Shown here piece by piece: positions 26,269 to 33,896 of a DNA stretch of 64,000 nucleotides. This DNA comes from Kribbella jiaozuonensis (GTDB lineage: Bacteria > Actinomycetota > Actinomycetes > Propionibacteriales > Kribbellaceae), in contig NZ_SZPZ01000003.1 in assembly GCF_005233875.1 (NCBI RefSeq), positions 986,489-1,050,488 of the forward strand, in the 5' to 3' direction. How positions within the stretch are numbered: the stretch's first letter is position 1; each line of letters opens with the position of its first letter. The position numbers and the translations under genes were made by a program. The notes beneath the pieces were generated by a model. It was not told the origin of the DNA, made no database searches, and saw only the letters and a program-made list of their open reading frames with translations.

Positions 26269-26910
26269 TCAGCGGAGGTACTTGCCGCAGACGGGCCACG
26301 GGGAGGCGCCGCGCTGCGCGTAGAGCTTCTTCGCGCGCATCAGCTGCTCGGCCGCGGAGGCCTTCGCCGGGTTGCCGGAGCCGCCGACGCTGCGCCAGGT
26401 CTGCAGGTCGAACTGGAACAACCCGTAGTAGCCGGCAGGATTCACGGCGCGGGGGTTGCCGCTGGACTCGCAGTTGGCGACCTTGGCCCAGGCGCCGCTC
26501 AGGTTCGCCTTGCCGCTGCTCGCCTTCGGGCGGTCCTCGGACCGGCTCGAGCGGACGTCGCGGTCGGCCTTCTTGGTCGTCGACTTCTTCGACTCGGACT
26601 TCCGGGTCTCGGACTTCTTCACGACCCGCGGCGCCGAGGTGGACTTCTTCGCGCCGTCCAGGGTGAGGGTCTGCCCGATGAGGATGAGGTTCGGGTCCTT
26701 CAGGTTGTTGATCCGGGCCAGCTCGTGCCAGTCGGCGCCGTTGGCCTGGGCGATCTCGGAGAGGGTGTCGCCGGCTTTGACCTGGTAATCGGTCGCGAAC
26801 GCCGCGCCGGCGCCGGCGGCGGTGATACCGGCTCCCAGACCGGCGATGGAGAGGGTTCGAGCCACCCGGCGAGTACTTCGCCGGGCGCGCGCATGTCGGG
26901 CCTTGGACAT
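26269..26910 (-). CDS. secreted LysM protein with Rpf-like transglycosylase domain
   Basis: The 213-residue protein has a basic N-terminus with a signal peptide ending ...GAGAAFA. A LysM domain follows (YQVKAGDTLSEIAQANGADWHELARINNL...ILIGQTL, about residues 42-85), then a Lys/Ser/Arg-rich linker. The C-terminal Rpf-like domain reads WAKVANCESSGNPRAVNPAG then YYGLFQFDLQTWRSVGGSG; the Glu of CESSGN is the expected catalytic residue. Such proteins cleave peptidoglycan and promote regrowth from dormancy. The ATG at 26910 has AAGGAG 9 nt upstream. The roughly 290-bp upstream leader carries two palindromes. Confidence 0.9.
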   Translation of the reverse strand: MSKARHARARRSTRRVARTLSIAGLGAGITAAGAGAAFATDYQVKAGDTLSEIAQANGADWHELARINNLKDPNLILIGQTLTLDGAKKSTSAPRVVKKSETRKSESKKSTTKKADRDVRSSRSEDRPKASSGKANLSGAWAKVANCESSGNPRAVNPAGYYGLFQFDLQTWRSVGGSGNPAKASAAEQLMRAKKLYAQRGASPWPVCGKYLR

Positions 26911-27057
26911 CAGAAAGCGCTCCTTGTGAGCTCGGGCATGGTGGGGCACACCAGGCCCTCGTGCAGGGGGAGGGGCAATCCGGACACATCCCACAGCAGG
27001 TCACAGGACAGCGTCCGAATGATCACGCCACGGTAACGACGCGACCTGAGTTATCCT

Positions 27058-27099
27058 CGGGGAGGTTTCCCCGAAACGCAAGTGCAGATCCGGATCTGC
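27058..27099. promoter_or_regulatory. two palindromes in the leader of the LysM/Rpf-like gene
   Basis: CGGGG/CCCCG with a 6-nt loop lies at 27058-27073, and a perfect 16-nt palindrome GCAGATCCGGATCTGC lies at 27084-27099. Both are 150-190 bp upstream of the LysM gene and about 100 bp past the DUF5946 stop. Related Rpf/LysM genes in actinobacteria are often preceded by c-di-AMP (ydaO) riboswitches, but I do not recognise that consensus here. An operator or terminator role is possible. Confidence 0.4.
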
Positions 27100-27198
27100 C
27101 CCGAACTTTTTCCACCCTCTGACGTACCGAAACCCCAACAACAGAACGGTTTCCGGCTCGACACGCCCATCGCCACTGTCGCGGAACCGATCGGTTTA

Positions 27199-27735
27199 TT
27201 AGCGCCGGAAATAGCGTTCCGGGACCAGTTCCACGGTCAATTCGCGGATTGTTTCCCGGATGTCGTCAGGCCAGGACTCCCAGACCTGCCGAGCCCACTT
27301 GAGCAGGGCCGACTCAACCTCGTCCACGCCGCCGGCGATCAGTACGTCGTACGCCGTCAGCTCGCCGACCCGGTCCGGCGGGACGAGCCGCGGCCAGTCG
27401 TCGTACGAGTTCGCCATGATGCCGTGCGCCGTCCGTACGTCGAGGTTGCCCGAGCCGCGCTCCAGGAACATGTAGAGACCGTTCAGCGCGAACACCGGCC
27501 CGATCCGCGGGGCGTCCGGGCTGACGTGCTGTCCGCCGTACGCGTCGATCCTGAGCTGGTGCAGGTACCCGAGCCGGGCGGCGTTCTCGACCTCGAAGCC
27601 GAGCAGCTCACCCGCGACCTCGGCGCACTCGGGCGAGGCGTTGTACTTCGGGGTCTCGGGCCACCGCGACGATGGAAGTACGGCGCGGCAGCCGGGACAA
27701 ACCGTTGATTCGTGCGTGTCATCGGGCGAGTTCAC
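27199..27735 (-). CDS. DUF5946-family protein
   Basis: From the GTG at 27735 this is a 178-residue soluble protein. It opens with a CxxC pair in STVCPGCRAVLP, then PKYNASPECAEVAGELLGFE, RLGYLHQLRIDAYGGQHV and FALNGLYMFLERG, the order seen in DUF5946 proteins. A longer reading frame extends upstream, but its residues are low-complexity Pro/Arg and not credible. A metal site formed by the two N-terminal Cys and the third Cys is possible. Function is unknown. It is divergent from the RamR-like regulator and may share its promoter region. Confidence 0.7.
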   Translation of the reverse strand: MNSPDDTHESTVCPGCRAVLPSSRWPETPKYNASPECAEVAGELLGFEVENAARLGYLHQLRIDAYGGQHVSPDAPRIGPVFALNGLYMFLERGSGNLDVRTAHGIMANSYDDWPRLVPPDRVGELTAYDVLIAGGVDEVESALLKWARQVWESWPDDIRETIRELTVELVPERYFRR

Positions 27736-27836
27736 TCGTTGATCGAAGCACGGGCCCCGCCGTCCCGGCAGTTGGTTTTCGGGTCGGGGGCGTGGGGCCG
27801 GCGGATGAGGCGACGGATGTGATGGGGGCTGTAGGC

Positions 27837-28436
27837 GTGATCCGAGTGGCTCTCGGCCATCGCGGCACGTTGGTGCGTGGTGCACTGGCCGCGGTGCTGG
27901 CAAGAGAGAACGACCTGGACGTGGTGGCCGAGCTGGACCGCTCGGAGGACGTCCTCCAGGTGGCCGGTCGGCGCCCGGACGTGTTCCTGCTCGATCCACA
28001 GCTGCCCGGCCGGATCCGGATCGAGGAGCTCTGCCGCAAACTCGCCGGTCGCGGCGTGCTGGTGCTGATCGACCACGAGGCGATCGCGGCCACCAGCCTG
28101 GCGCTGGTGAAGCAGGCGCCACGGATCGGGTTGATCGCGACCGACGCGACGACCGACCAGTTGGTGCAGGCCGTGCGCGACGTGGCGAAAGGCCTGCCGG
28201 TCGTCGACGTACGTCTCGCTGTGGCTGCGTTGAAGGCGGGCGACAATCCGCTCACCGATCGCGAGTGCGAAGTACTGCGTCAGGTCACTACGGGAGCGAC
28301 CGCGCAGGAGGTCGCGCGTACGCTCAGCTTGAGCGCGGGGACCGTGCGGAACTACCTGTCCCGGATCCTCGCCAAGACTGGTTCTCGCAGCCGGATCGAG
28401 GCGATCCGGAAGGCTCAGGACGCCGGCTGGATCTGA
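27837..28436 (+). CDS. RamR/AmfR-like atypical response regulator (LuxR output domain)
   Basis: From the GTG at 27837 this is a 199-residue protein with an N-terminal receiver-like domain and a C-terminal LuxR HTH (PLTDRECEVLRQVTTGATAQEVARTLSLSAGTVRNYLSRIL). The receiver keeps the phospho-acceptor Asp in DVFLLDPQLPG. However, the usual acidic pair near the start is replaced by Gly-His (RVALGHRGTLVRG), and the conserved Lys region reads GLIATDATT. It is therefore unlikely to be a normal phospho-switch. No kinase is adjacent. Convergent with the class III lanthipeptide operon (22-nt overlap), it matches the position and type of RamR/AmfR, the activators of SapB/AmfS loci. An ATG at 27822 is an alternative start. 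Confidence 0.82.
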   Translation: MIRVALGHRGTLVRGALAAVLARENDLDVVAELDRSEDVLQVAGRRPDVFLLDPQLPGRIRIEELCRKLAGRGVLVLIDHEAIAATSLALVKQAPRIGLIATDATTDQLVQAVRDVAKGLPVVDVRLAVAALKAGDNPLTDRECEVLRQVTTGATAQEVARTLSLSAGTVRNYLSRILAKTGSRSRIEAIRKAQDAGWI

Positions 28437-30088
28437 GCGCTGGGTGTCCAGCTGCCGTGTAGGTCGCGGTAGAGACGGGACGTGCGCATCAGACTGGCGT
28501 GCGTGCCCAGCGCGGCCTTGTTGCCGTCGAGGACGAGGATGCGGCGGGCGCGCAGGGCGGAGCTGATCCGGTGGGCGATGACGATGAGCGTGCCGTTGCG
28601 CTGGGCAAACGCCTGTTCGGCTTGCCGCTCGGCCTCCGGATCGAGGAAGCAGGTCGCTTCGTCGAGCACCACGAGCGGAGCGGGTGACAGGTACGCACGG
28701 ACGAGTGCGATCAGCTGCTTCTCGCCGGCGGACAACTCGCCGGGTTTGATCTCCGAGAGTCGGCCGATCAGTTGGGTGGCGCCGACGGCCTCGACGGCTT
28801 GTGCGACCTGCCGCTTTGTTGCACCGGGCAACAGGTAGGTGAGGTTGTCGTGCACGCTGCCGCTGAAGACGTACGCCTCCTGCGGGATCAGCACCCGGGT
28901 CTTCGCGAGTTGTTCGGTGGTGACCTCTGTCGGTGGTGCCCCGCCGAGGAGTAGCCGGCCGGTCGTCGGGGTGAGCATGCCGCAGACCAAACCGGCCAGC
29001 GTCGACTTCCCGATACCGCTGGGCCCGACCACGGCGAGGTGCTCGCCCTCGGGGATCGTCAGCTCGAGCTTGTCGAGGACTGGCTCGGCCTTCGGCCCGT
29101 AGGCGAACGTGAGGCTCTGCAGCCGCACTTGATAGCCCCGGAGCGCGTCGATCGGCCGCTGCTGCTCAACCAGCGTCGACGTGTCGAGGATCCGGCCGAG
29201 TGTGATGACGTACCGCAGACCGCTGTCGCCGAGCGCGTTCATGACTGTGTTCAGTGCAGGCTGCAGGCCGATCAGCACGTACGTGAGCCCACCGAGCAAC
29301 GTGCCGGTGCTGACACCGCGCCCGACCAGCCACGGCCCGGTCGCAAGCAGGATGAGCAGCGGCAACCATCCGCCGACCGCGAAGCACAACGTCCGCAGGG
29401 CCGCGACCTTCGCCAACGCACGCTCGGCTGCCGCATGCGCCTCGATCGGTTGGCCGACCAACCATTCGGCGTACTCCTCGGTCCCGGCGGCGGTGACATC
29501 GCGTACGCCGCTGAACACCATGCCGGCCGACGCTGCCAGCTCCTCGTCAGCCGTCAACGACGCGCGGACCCGATCGGCAGCCATCCCCAACACCGCAAGC
29601 GATAACGCGAACCCGACGAGGAAGGGTGGTACGACGAACGCCGCAACGAGCGGCGCGAGCGACAACAGCCCGGTCAGCACGCCGAACAGCGTGACCGCGA
29701 AGCTTCGCAGTACCAGGACCAACCCGGCGAACGTGTCGCGGACGATCTCCACCTGCCGGTTCAGTCGCGAGACGGCGGCGTCGTCCCCCGAGCGGAGCGC
29801 GCCGCGGACAACCCGTCGTACCAGATCGTCGCGAAGGGGCTCGACCAGCTCGCCGAGCCGCCCATAGACCTGCCGCGCCCCGGCGGCGCCCAGGCCCGCT
29901 GTTGCGACCAAACCACCGAGCCACGCGATCCCTTGCCACGCGTGGCCGGCGAGAAAGCTGTCCGTCGCCCGCGCCACCGCGATGCCGTACACCGCCGTCG
30001 GCAGGATCTCCGGAACCGACCACGCGATCAGCTTGACCGTGGCTCGTTTCCGCAGCGCGGCAGCGCCGTACGACAGCTCCCGCTTCAT
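28415..30088 (-). CDS. ABC transporter (fused membrane and ATPase), RamA/RamB type, second exporter of the class III locus
   Basis: The 557-residue protein has an N-terminal six-helix membrane domain and a C-terminal ATPase with Walker A GPSGIGKST, signature LSAGEKQ (a variant of LSGGQ) and Walker B LVVLDEATCFLD. It begins in an ATGA overlap with the first ABC gene, so the two very likely form a heterodimeric exporter of the modified peptide, as proposed for RamA/RamB and AmfA/AmfB. The ATG at 30088 is chosen because longer frames add Pro/Arg-rich non-coding sequence. Confidence 0.9.
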   Translation of the reverse strand: MKRELSYGAAALRKRATVKLIAWSVPEILPTAVYGIAVARATDSFLAGHAWQGIAWLGGLVATAGLGAAGARQVYGRLGELVEPLRDDLVRRVVRGALRSGDDAAVSRLNRQVEIVRDTFAGLVLVLRSFAVTLFGVLTGLLSLAPLVAAFVVPPFLVGFALSLAVLGMAADRVRASLTADEELAASAGMVFSGVRDVTAAGTEEYAEWLVGQPIEAHAAAERALAKVAALRTLCFAVGGWLPLLILLATGPWLVGRGVSTGTLLGGLTYVLIGLQPALNTVMNALGDSGLRYVITLGRILDTSTLVEQQRPIDALRGYQVRLQSLTFAYGPKAEPVLDKLELTIPEGEHLAVVGPSGIGKSTLAGLVCGMLTPTTGRLLLGGAPPTEVTTEQLAKTRVLIPQEAYVFSGSVHDNLTYLLPGATKRQVAQAVEAVGATQLIGRLSEIKPGELSAGEKQLIALVRAYLSPAPLVVLDEATCFLDPEAERQAEQAFAQRNGTLIVIAHRISSALRARRILVLDGNKAALGTHASLMRTSRLYRDLHGSWTPSAQIQPAS

Positions 30089-31737
30089 CCGAAGACAGCT
30101 CGATAAGAGGTGTCGTGCCAGAGGTCGGCATGTGGGGCGATGGCGCGGATCTGGCCGTGGTCGAGCCAGATGACCAGGTCGGCGCGCGCCGCGGTCGCGG
30201 GACGGTGGGTGACGATCAGGCGGGTGCGGTGGTGCCGGTCCTCGGTCAGGGTCCGGGTGATCTGGCGCTCGGTGGCCGTGTCTAGGCTCGACGTGGCGTC
30301 GTCGAGCACCAGGAGGCGCCGGGCGGACCACGCGCGGGCGAGGCCGAGACGCTGGCGTTCTCCGCCGGACATCGGTGCCTTGCGCAATGAAGTGAGGTAC
30401 CCGTTGGGCAGGCGGCTGACGAAGTCGTGGGCGTGGGTGGCGCGGGCTGCGGCGAGAGCGCGGATCGGGCTGATCGCATGCGGATCGATCGCCTCGCCGA
30501 CCGTCCTTCCGACCAGCTGCGGGCGCTCGAACGCGCAGCCGACCGCGCTCCGCAGCTCATGCCGGCTGATGGCCTGCAGCGGTACGCCGTCCAGCGACAC
30601 CTGTCCCGTCGACGGGTCCCGCAGCCTTGCCGCGATCGCCGCGAGGACGGACTTGCCGGCACCGCTCGGGCCGACGACCGCGACGGTGAGACCGCCCGGA
30701 AGGTCGAGATTCACGTTGTCCAGCAGGACATTCCCGTCGGCGATCACGCTGACGCCGTCGAAGCTGAGCTGCCCCGGCCCGGCCGGGACCGGCAGCGTGC
30801 CGTGGGCGACGGTCTCGATCGCGATCACCTCTGCGGACCGGCTGACCCCGGCCTTCGCGCGGGCGAGCTCGCCGAGGACGCCGGTCAGGTTGCCGAGGCC
30901 GGCGCCGAGGACGGCGTACTGCGAGGCGGCGAAGAGTTCGCCGGCGGTGATGTGGCCGGAGACGAGTTGCAGACCGCCGACCGCGAGGACGGCGACGAGT
31001 ACGAGCGGGCCGACGACTGCGGCCTGTGCGCCGGAGCGGGCGAGGATCCGCCAGGTGACGGCGCCGTTGCGGTGGAGCTCGGGGAGGAGGCCGAGGATGC
31101 GGCGCTCCTCGCGTTCCGTCGTACCGGCGGCGGTGATCGTGCGGATGCCGGTGAGCGACTCGGACAGCAGCGCGGCGATGCGGCCCTGGGTCTCTTGGTA
31201 GTTGAGGCTGACGTCCGCGGTCCGCTTGGCGAACGTCCACAGGACGAGGATCACGAGCAGTACGCCGCCGAAGAACGCGGCTGCGAGCCACGGGTCGATG
31301 ATCGCGAGGAGCACGAGACTTCCGAGCGGCGGCGCGATCGCGGCGATGGCGGTCACCGCGGCCGGTCCGGCCTGGGCGGCGTCGGTGGCGTTGGCCGAGA
31401 CCCGGGTGACCAGGTCGCCGGTCTCGAAGTCGCGCGTACCAGCGGGGCCGCCGCGGACGACGTGCCGGACGAGACGATGACGCAGCCAGGCCGTGGTCTC
31501 GGCGACACAGGCCGCGCCGGCGAACGCGTCGACGATGCTCGCCGCGATCCCCAGCCCGATCAGCGCGGCCGCAATGATCAGCCAGCGGGTATACCCGTGG
31601 CCGGCCGCGATCGCGTCGACCGAACGGCCGAGGACGGTCGGCAGCGCGAGCGTCACGCCGCTGCCGATCAACGCGTTGAGACCGATCAACGGCAGCCAGC
31701 CGCGACCACGTTTCGCCACCTCGCCGAAGGTGATCAT
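30085..31737 (-). CDS. ABC transporter (fused membrane and ATPase), RamA/RamB type, first exporter of the class III locus
   Basis: The 550-residue protein has an N-terminal membrane domain (FGEVAKRGRGWLPLIGLNAL onward) and an ATPase with GPSGAGKSV, signature MSGGERQ and Walker B LLVLDDATSSLD. It starts at 31737, overlapping the oligopeptidase stop by 4 nt, and its stop overlaps the next ABC start. Translational coupling of protease, transporter 1 and transporter 2 implies fixed stoichiometry. Predicted role: export of the class III lanthipeptide together with its partner. Confidence 0.9.
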   Translation of the reverse strand: MITFGEVAKRGRGWLPLIGLNALIGSGVTLALPTVLGRSVDAIAAGHGYTRWLIIAAALIGLGIAASIVDAFAGAACVAETTAWLRHRLVRHVVRGGPAGTRDFETGDLVTRVSANATDAAQAGPAAVTAIAAIAPPLGSLVLLAIIDPWLAAAFFGGVLLVILVLWTFAKRTADVSLNYQETQGRIAALLSESLTGIRTITAAGTTEREERRILGLLPELHRNGAVTWRILARSGAQAAVVGPLVLVAVLAVGGLQLVSGHITAGELFAASQYAVLGAGLGNLTGVLGELARAKAGVSRSAEVIAIETVAHGTLPVPAGPGQLSFDGVSVIADGNVLLDNVNLDLPGGLTVAVVGPSGAGKSVLAAIAARLRDPSTGQVSLDGVPLQAISRHELRSAVGCAFERPQLVGRTVGEAIDPHAISPIRALAAARATHAHDFVSRLPNGYLTSLRKAPMSGGERQRLGLARAWSARRLLVLDDATSSLDTATERQITRTLTEDRHHRTRLIVTHRPATAARADLVIWLDHGQIRAIAPHADLWHDTSYRAVFG

Positions 31738-33575
31738 CGGTCCAGGCCTGTCTGGTCGGCGAGGAAGGCGAGCATGTCCGCGGCGAGGTTGATGCCACCG
31801 GTGACGTGGCCTGCGTCCGGCTCGAATCTCAGCAGCACGGGTCGTTGGCTTGCGGTCGCGTGCTGAAGTGCAGCGCACATCTTCCTTGCGTGCAAGGGAT
31901 CCACGCGAGTGTCGTTCCCGAACGCCGTCAGCAGCACGGCCGGATACTTCACGCCGTCGGTGACGCGGTGGTACGGCGAGTAGCTCGCCAGGACCTTGAA
32001 CTCGTCCGGGTCCTTGACGGAGCCGTACTCCGATGTCCAGCGCTCGCCGAGACCCGAGAGCTCGTAGCGGATCATGTCGGTCAGCGGCGCCGAGGAGACC
32101 GCGGCGGCGAACAGCTCGGGTCGTTGGGTGATGGCGGCGGCGACGAGCAGACCGCCGTTGGACTCACCGCAGATCGCGAGCTGGTCGGCGGTCGTCCAGC
32201 CTTCGGCTATCAGGTACTCGGCGGCGGCGATGAAGTCGTCGATCGTCTGCTGCTTCGTTGACTCGCGGTGTGGCGCGTCGCCGCGGATGGTTGCGGTGAC
32301 GAAGGCGCCGCCGGCTTCGACCCAGGCGAGCGCGAAGGCTGAGTACGTCGGCGTCAGCGTCTGCCCGAAGCCGCCGTACCCGTAGAGGATCGTCGGTCCG
32401 CCTTGGTTGCCGATCACGTGCAGCTCGAGGTCTGCGCCATCGGGCGACGTGTAGCTCAGCCTCTGCGTTTCAGCTCGCTGGCCACCGCTCGCTGTGCCGG
32501 TCATGCGGCCCGTGGTCGCGTCGTAGCAGTAGACGGTCGGCGGCGTCACGCTGTCGGTGTAGGTGAACCAGGCTCGATTGCCGTCGCTGGTCAGGGATCC
32601 GACGGAGCCGAAGCCGGGCAGGTCGATCGCGCTCTGGCGGGCGCCGGTCTCGCGGTCGTGCACGGCGATCTGGCTGGCCGTGGCAACCAGTACGACGTCG
32701 TCGAGGATCGCGAGCCCGGTCAGCGGTCCTTCCGGCTGGATGTACTCGCGCCAGAGCGTCGGCTGGGCCGGGTCGCCGATGCCGATCCCGCTCGCGGTGA
32801 CGACGTACAGGCGGTTGTCGGGGCCGACCGACATGATCGTCGTCGTGTCTTGCGGGAGGTGTGCGGGCGGCTCGTCGGTCGTCAGGTCTGCGAACCACAG
32901 GTCGGTCGTCGTACAGATCGTCAGCCAGCGGCCGTCGGCGCTGAGCTCGAGCCCGTACGACGCCTCGCGGTCCAGGATCGTGGTGTCGTCGGGGTCGCCG
33001 AGGCGATGGCGTCGTACCTGACGGAAGCGCACGTAGTAGAAGGCGCTGCCGTCCGGGAGCCAGGCGACGGGGGAGTAGCGGCAGCCGTCGAGCGGGCCGT
33101 CGATCAGCTCACCGGTGGCTGTGTCGAGCACGTTGAGCGTCGAGCGTTCGTCGCCGCCGCGGGAGAGTTGGTACGCGAGCTTGGTGCCATCCGGTGACGG
33201 CTGCCACGCGTCGAGCGTGGTGAGTCCGGTCGGGTCGAGCTGCTTCGGATCGAGCAGCGGAGTCTCGTCGACGAAGAGGATGGGATGCCCGCCCGCTTCG
33301 CGGCGCAGCGTGAAGCAGCGGCCACCGCGCCAGACGGGTGTGGACACGCTGCCGACATCGGACAGCTGCCGGACCCGGTTCTTCCAGCGGAACCGGCTGG
33401 TCAGCGTGCCGGCGTACGTCAGCCACAGGTCGTCCTGGTCCCGCGACCACCGTTCGGTCTCCGCGGTCGAGGAGTCCTCGAGCCAGCGGTACGGGTCCGC
33501 GACGGTACAACCGTGCACCTGCTCCACGAGCGACAGGCGCTCGGCGCATGGATAAGTCTGCACGGAATCGATCAC
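31734..33575 (-). CDS. prolyl oligopeptidase (S9A), likely leader protease of the class III lanthipeptide
   Basis: From the GTG at 33575 (AAGGAG 7 nt upstream) the protein has 613 residues: a seven-bladed propeller followed by an alpha/beta-hydrolase domain. The catalytic Ser is in GESNGG (about residue 471), Asp in GNDTRVDPLHARKM (about 555) and His in DAGHVTGG (about 590). In Kribbella flavida the flavipeptin locus uses a prolyl oligopeptidase (FlaP) to trim the class III leader after Pro; this gene has the same neighbours. The precursor next door has one Pro in its leader (LETP) and one in the core. No signal peptide is seen, so it acts in the cytoplasm. Confidence 0.9.
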   Translation of the reverse strand: MIDSVQTYPCAERLSLVEQVHGCTVADPYRWLEDSSTAETERWSRDQDDLWLTYAGTLTSRFRWKNRVRQLSDVGSVSTPVWRGGRCFTLRREAGGHPILFVDETPLLDPKQLDPTGLTTLDAWQPSPDGTKLAYQLSRGGDERSTLNVLDTATGELIDGPLDGCRYSPVAWLPDGSAFYYVRFRQVRRHRLGDPDDTTILDREASYGLELSADGRWLTICTTTDLWFADLTTDEPPAHLPQDTTTIMSVGPDNRLYVVTASGIGIGDPAQPTLWREYIQPEGPLTGLAILDDVVLVATASQIAVHDRETGARQSAIDLPGFGSVGSLTSDGNRAWFTYTDSVTPPTVYCYDATTGRMTGTASGGQRAETQRLSYTSPDGADLELHVIGNQGGPTILYGYGGFGQTLTPTYSAFALAWVEAGGAFVTATIRGDAPHRESTKQQTIDDFIAAAEYLIAEGWTTADQLAICGESNGGLLVAAAITQRPELFAAAVSSAPLTDMIRYELSGLGERWTSEYGSVKDPDEFKVLASYSPYHRVTDGVKYPAVLLTAFGNDTRVDPLHARKMCAALQHATASQRPVLLRFEPDAGHVTGGINLAADMLAFLADQTGLDR

Positions 33576-33694
33576 CTCACTCTCCTTCCGTCCCCCACCA
33601 ACACAACGAGCACCGGCTCGCCGAGCTACAAGAAGCCGCCCGGCGACCGAGGCGAGTCGGTCACCGGGTCGATCCGGGGTCCTGAATGCAGGTC

Positions 33695-33727
33695 GGCCCT
33701 GGGTGGACGTGCCGCCCACCCAGGGCC
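33695..33727 (-). terminator. hairpin between the lanthipeptide precursor and the oligopeptidase gene
   Basis: Arms GGCCCTGGGTGG (33695-33706) and CCACCCAGGGCC (33716-33727) are perfectly complementary over 12 bp with a 9-nt loop. The hairpin lies 27 nt past the precursor stop. It has no U-run. It is placed to act as a partial terminator and mRNA stabiliser, so that the small precursor is made in excess over the protease and transporters. Confidence 0.65.
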
Positions 33728-33754
33728 TCACTACCTGGCATAACAGGTGCCGTA

Positions 33755-33892
33755 TCAGTGGCAGAGCAGCAGGCTCAGGTTGCTCGGGGTCTGCGAAGCG
33801 CAGCCCAGCACGGTCAGCGTGGAGCCGCCGTGGTGGTGGCCGCCGTGGCCGTAGCCCGGGGTCTCCAGACCCTGAAGGTCGAGAAGTGCCAT
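33755..33892 (-). CDS. class III lanthipeptide precursor (AmfS/RamS/FlaA-like)
   Basis: A 45-residue peptide. The leader starts MALLDLQGLE, the conserved helix recognised by LanKC enzymes. A Gly/His-rich segment GYGHGGHHHGG (residues 13-23) follows the single leader Pro. The core has two ring motifs: S24-x2-T27-x3-C31 and S37-x2-S40-x3-C44, ending in His45. This is the Ser-x2-Ser/Thr-x3-Cys pattern for labionin/methyl-labionin or lanthionine rings seen in SapB, AmfS and labyrinthopeptins. The start at 33892 has a strong GGAGG site 7 nt upstream, encoded inside the last codons of lanKC. Cleavage after Pro12 would leave the His-rich segment on the product (inference). Confidence 0.93.
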   Translation of the reverse strand: MALLDLQGLETPGYGHGGHHHGGSTLTVLGCASQTPSNLSLLLCH

Positions 33893-33896
33893 GTGT

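Noticed and set aside
26911..27198. ydaO-type c-di-AMP riboswitch before the Rpf-like gene
   Set aside because: I could not find the conserved core by eye; only simple palindromes are visible.
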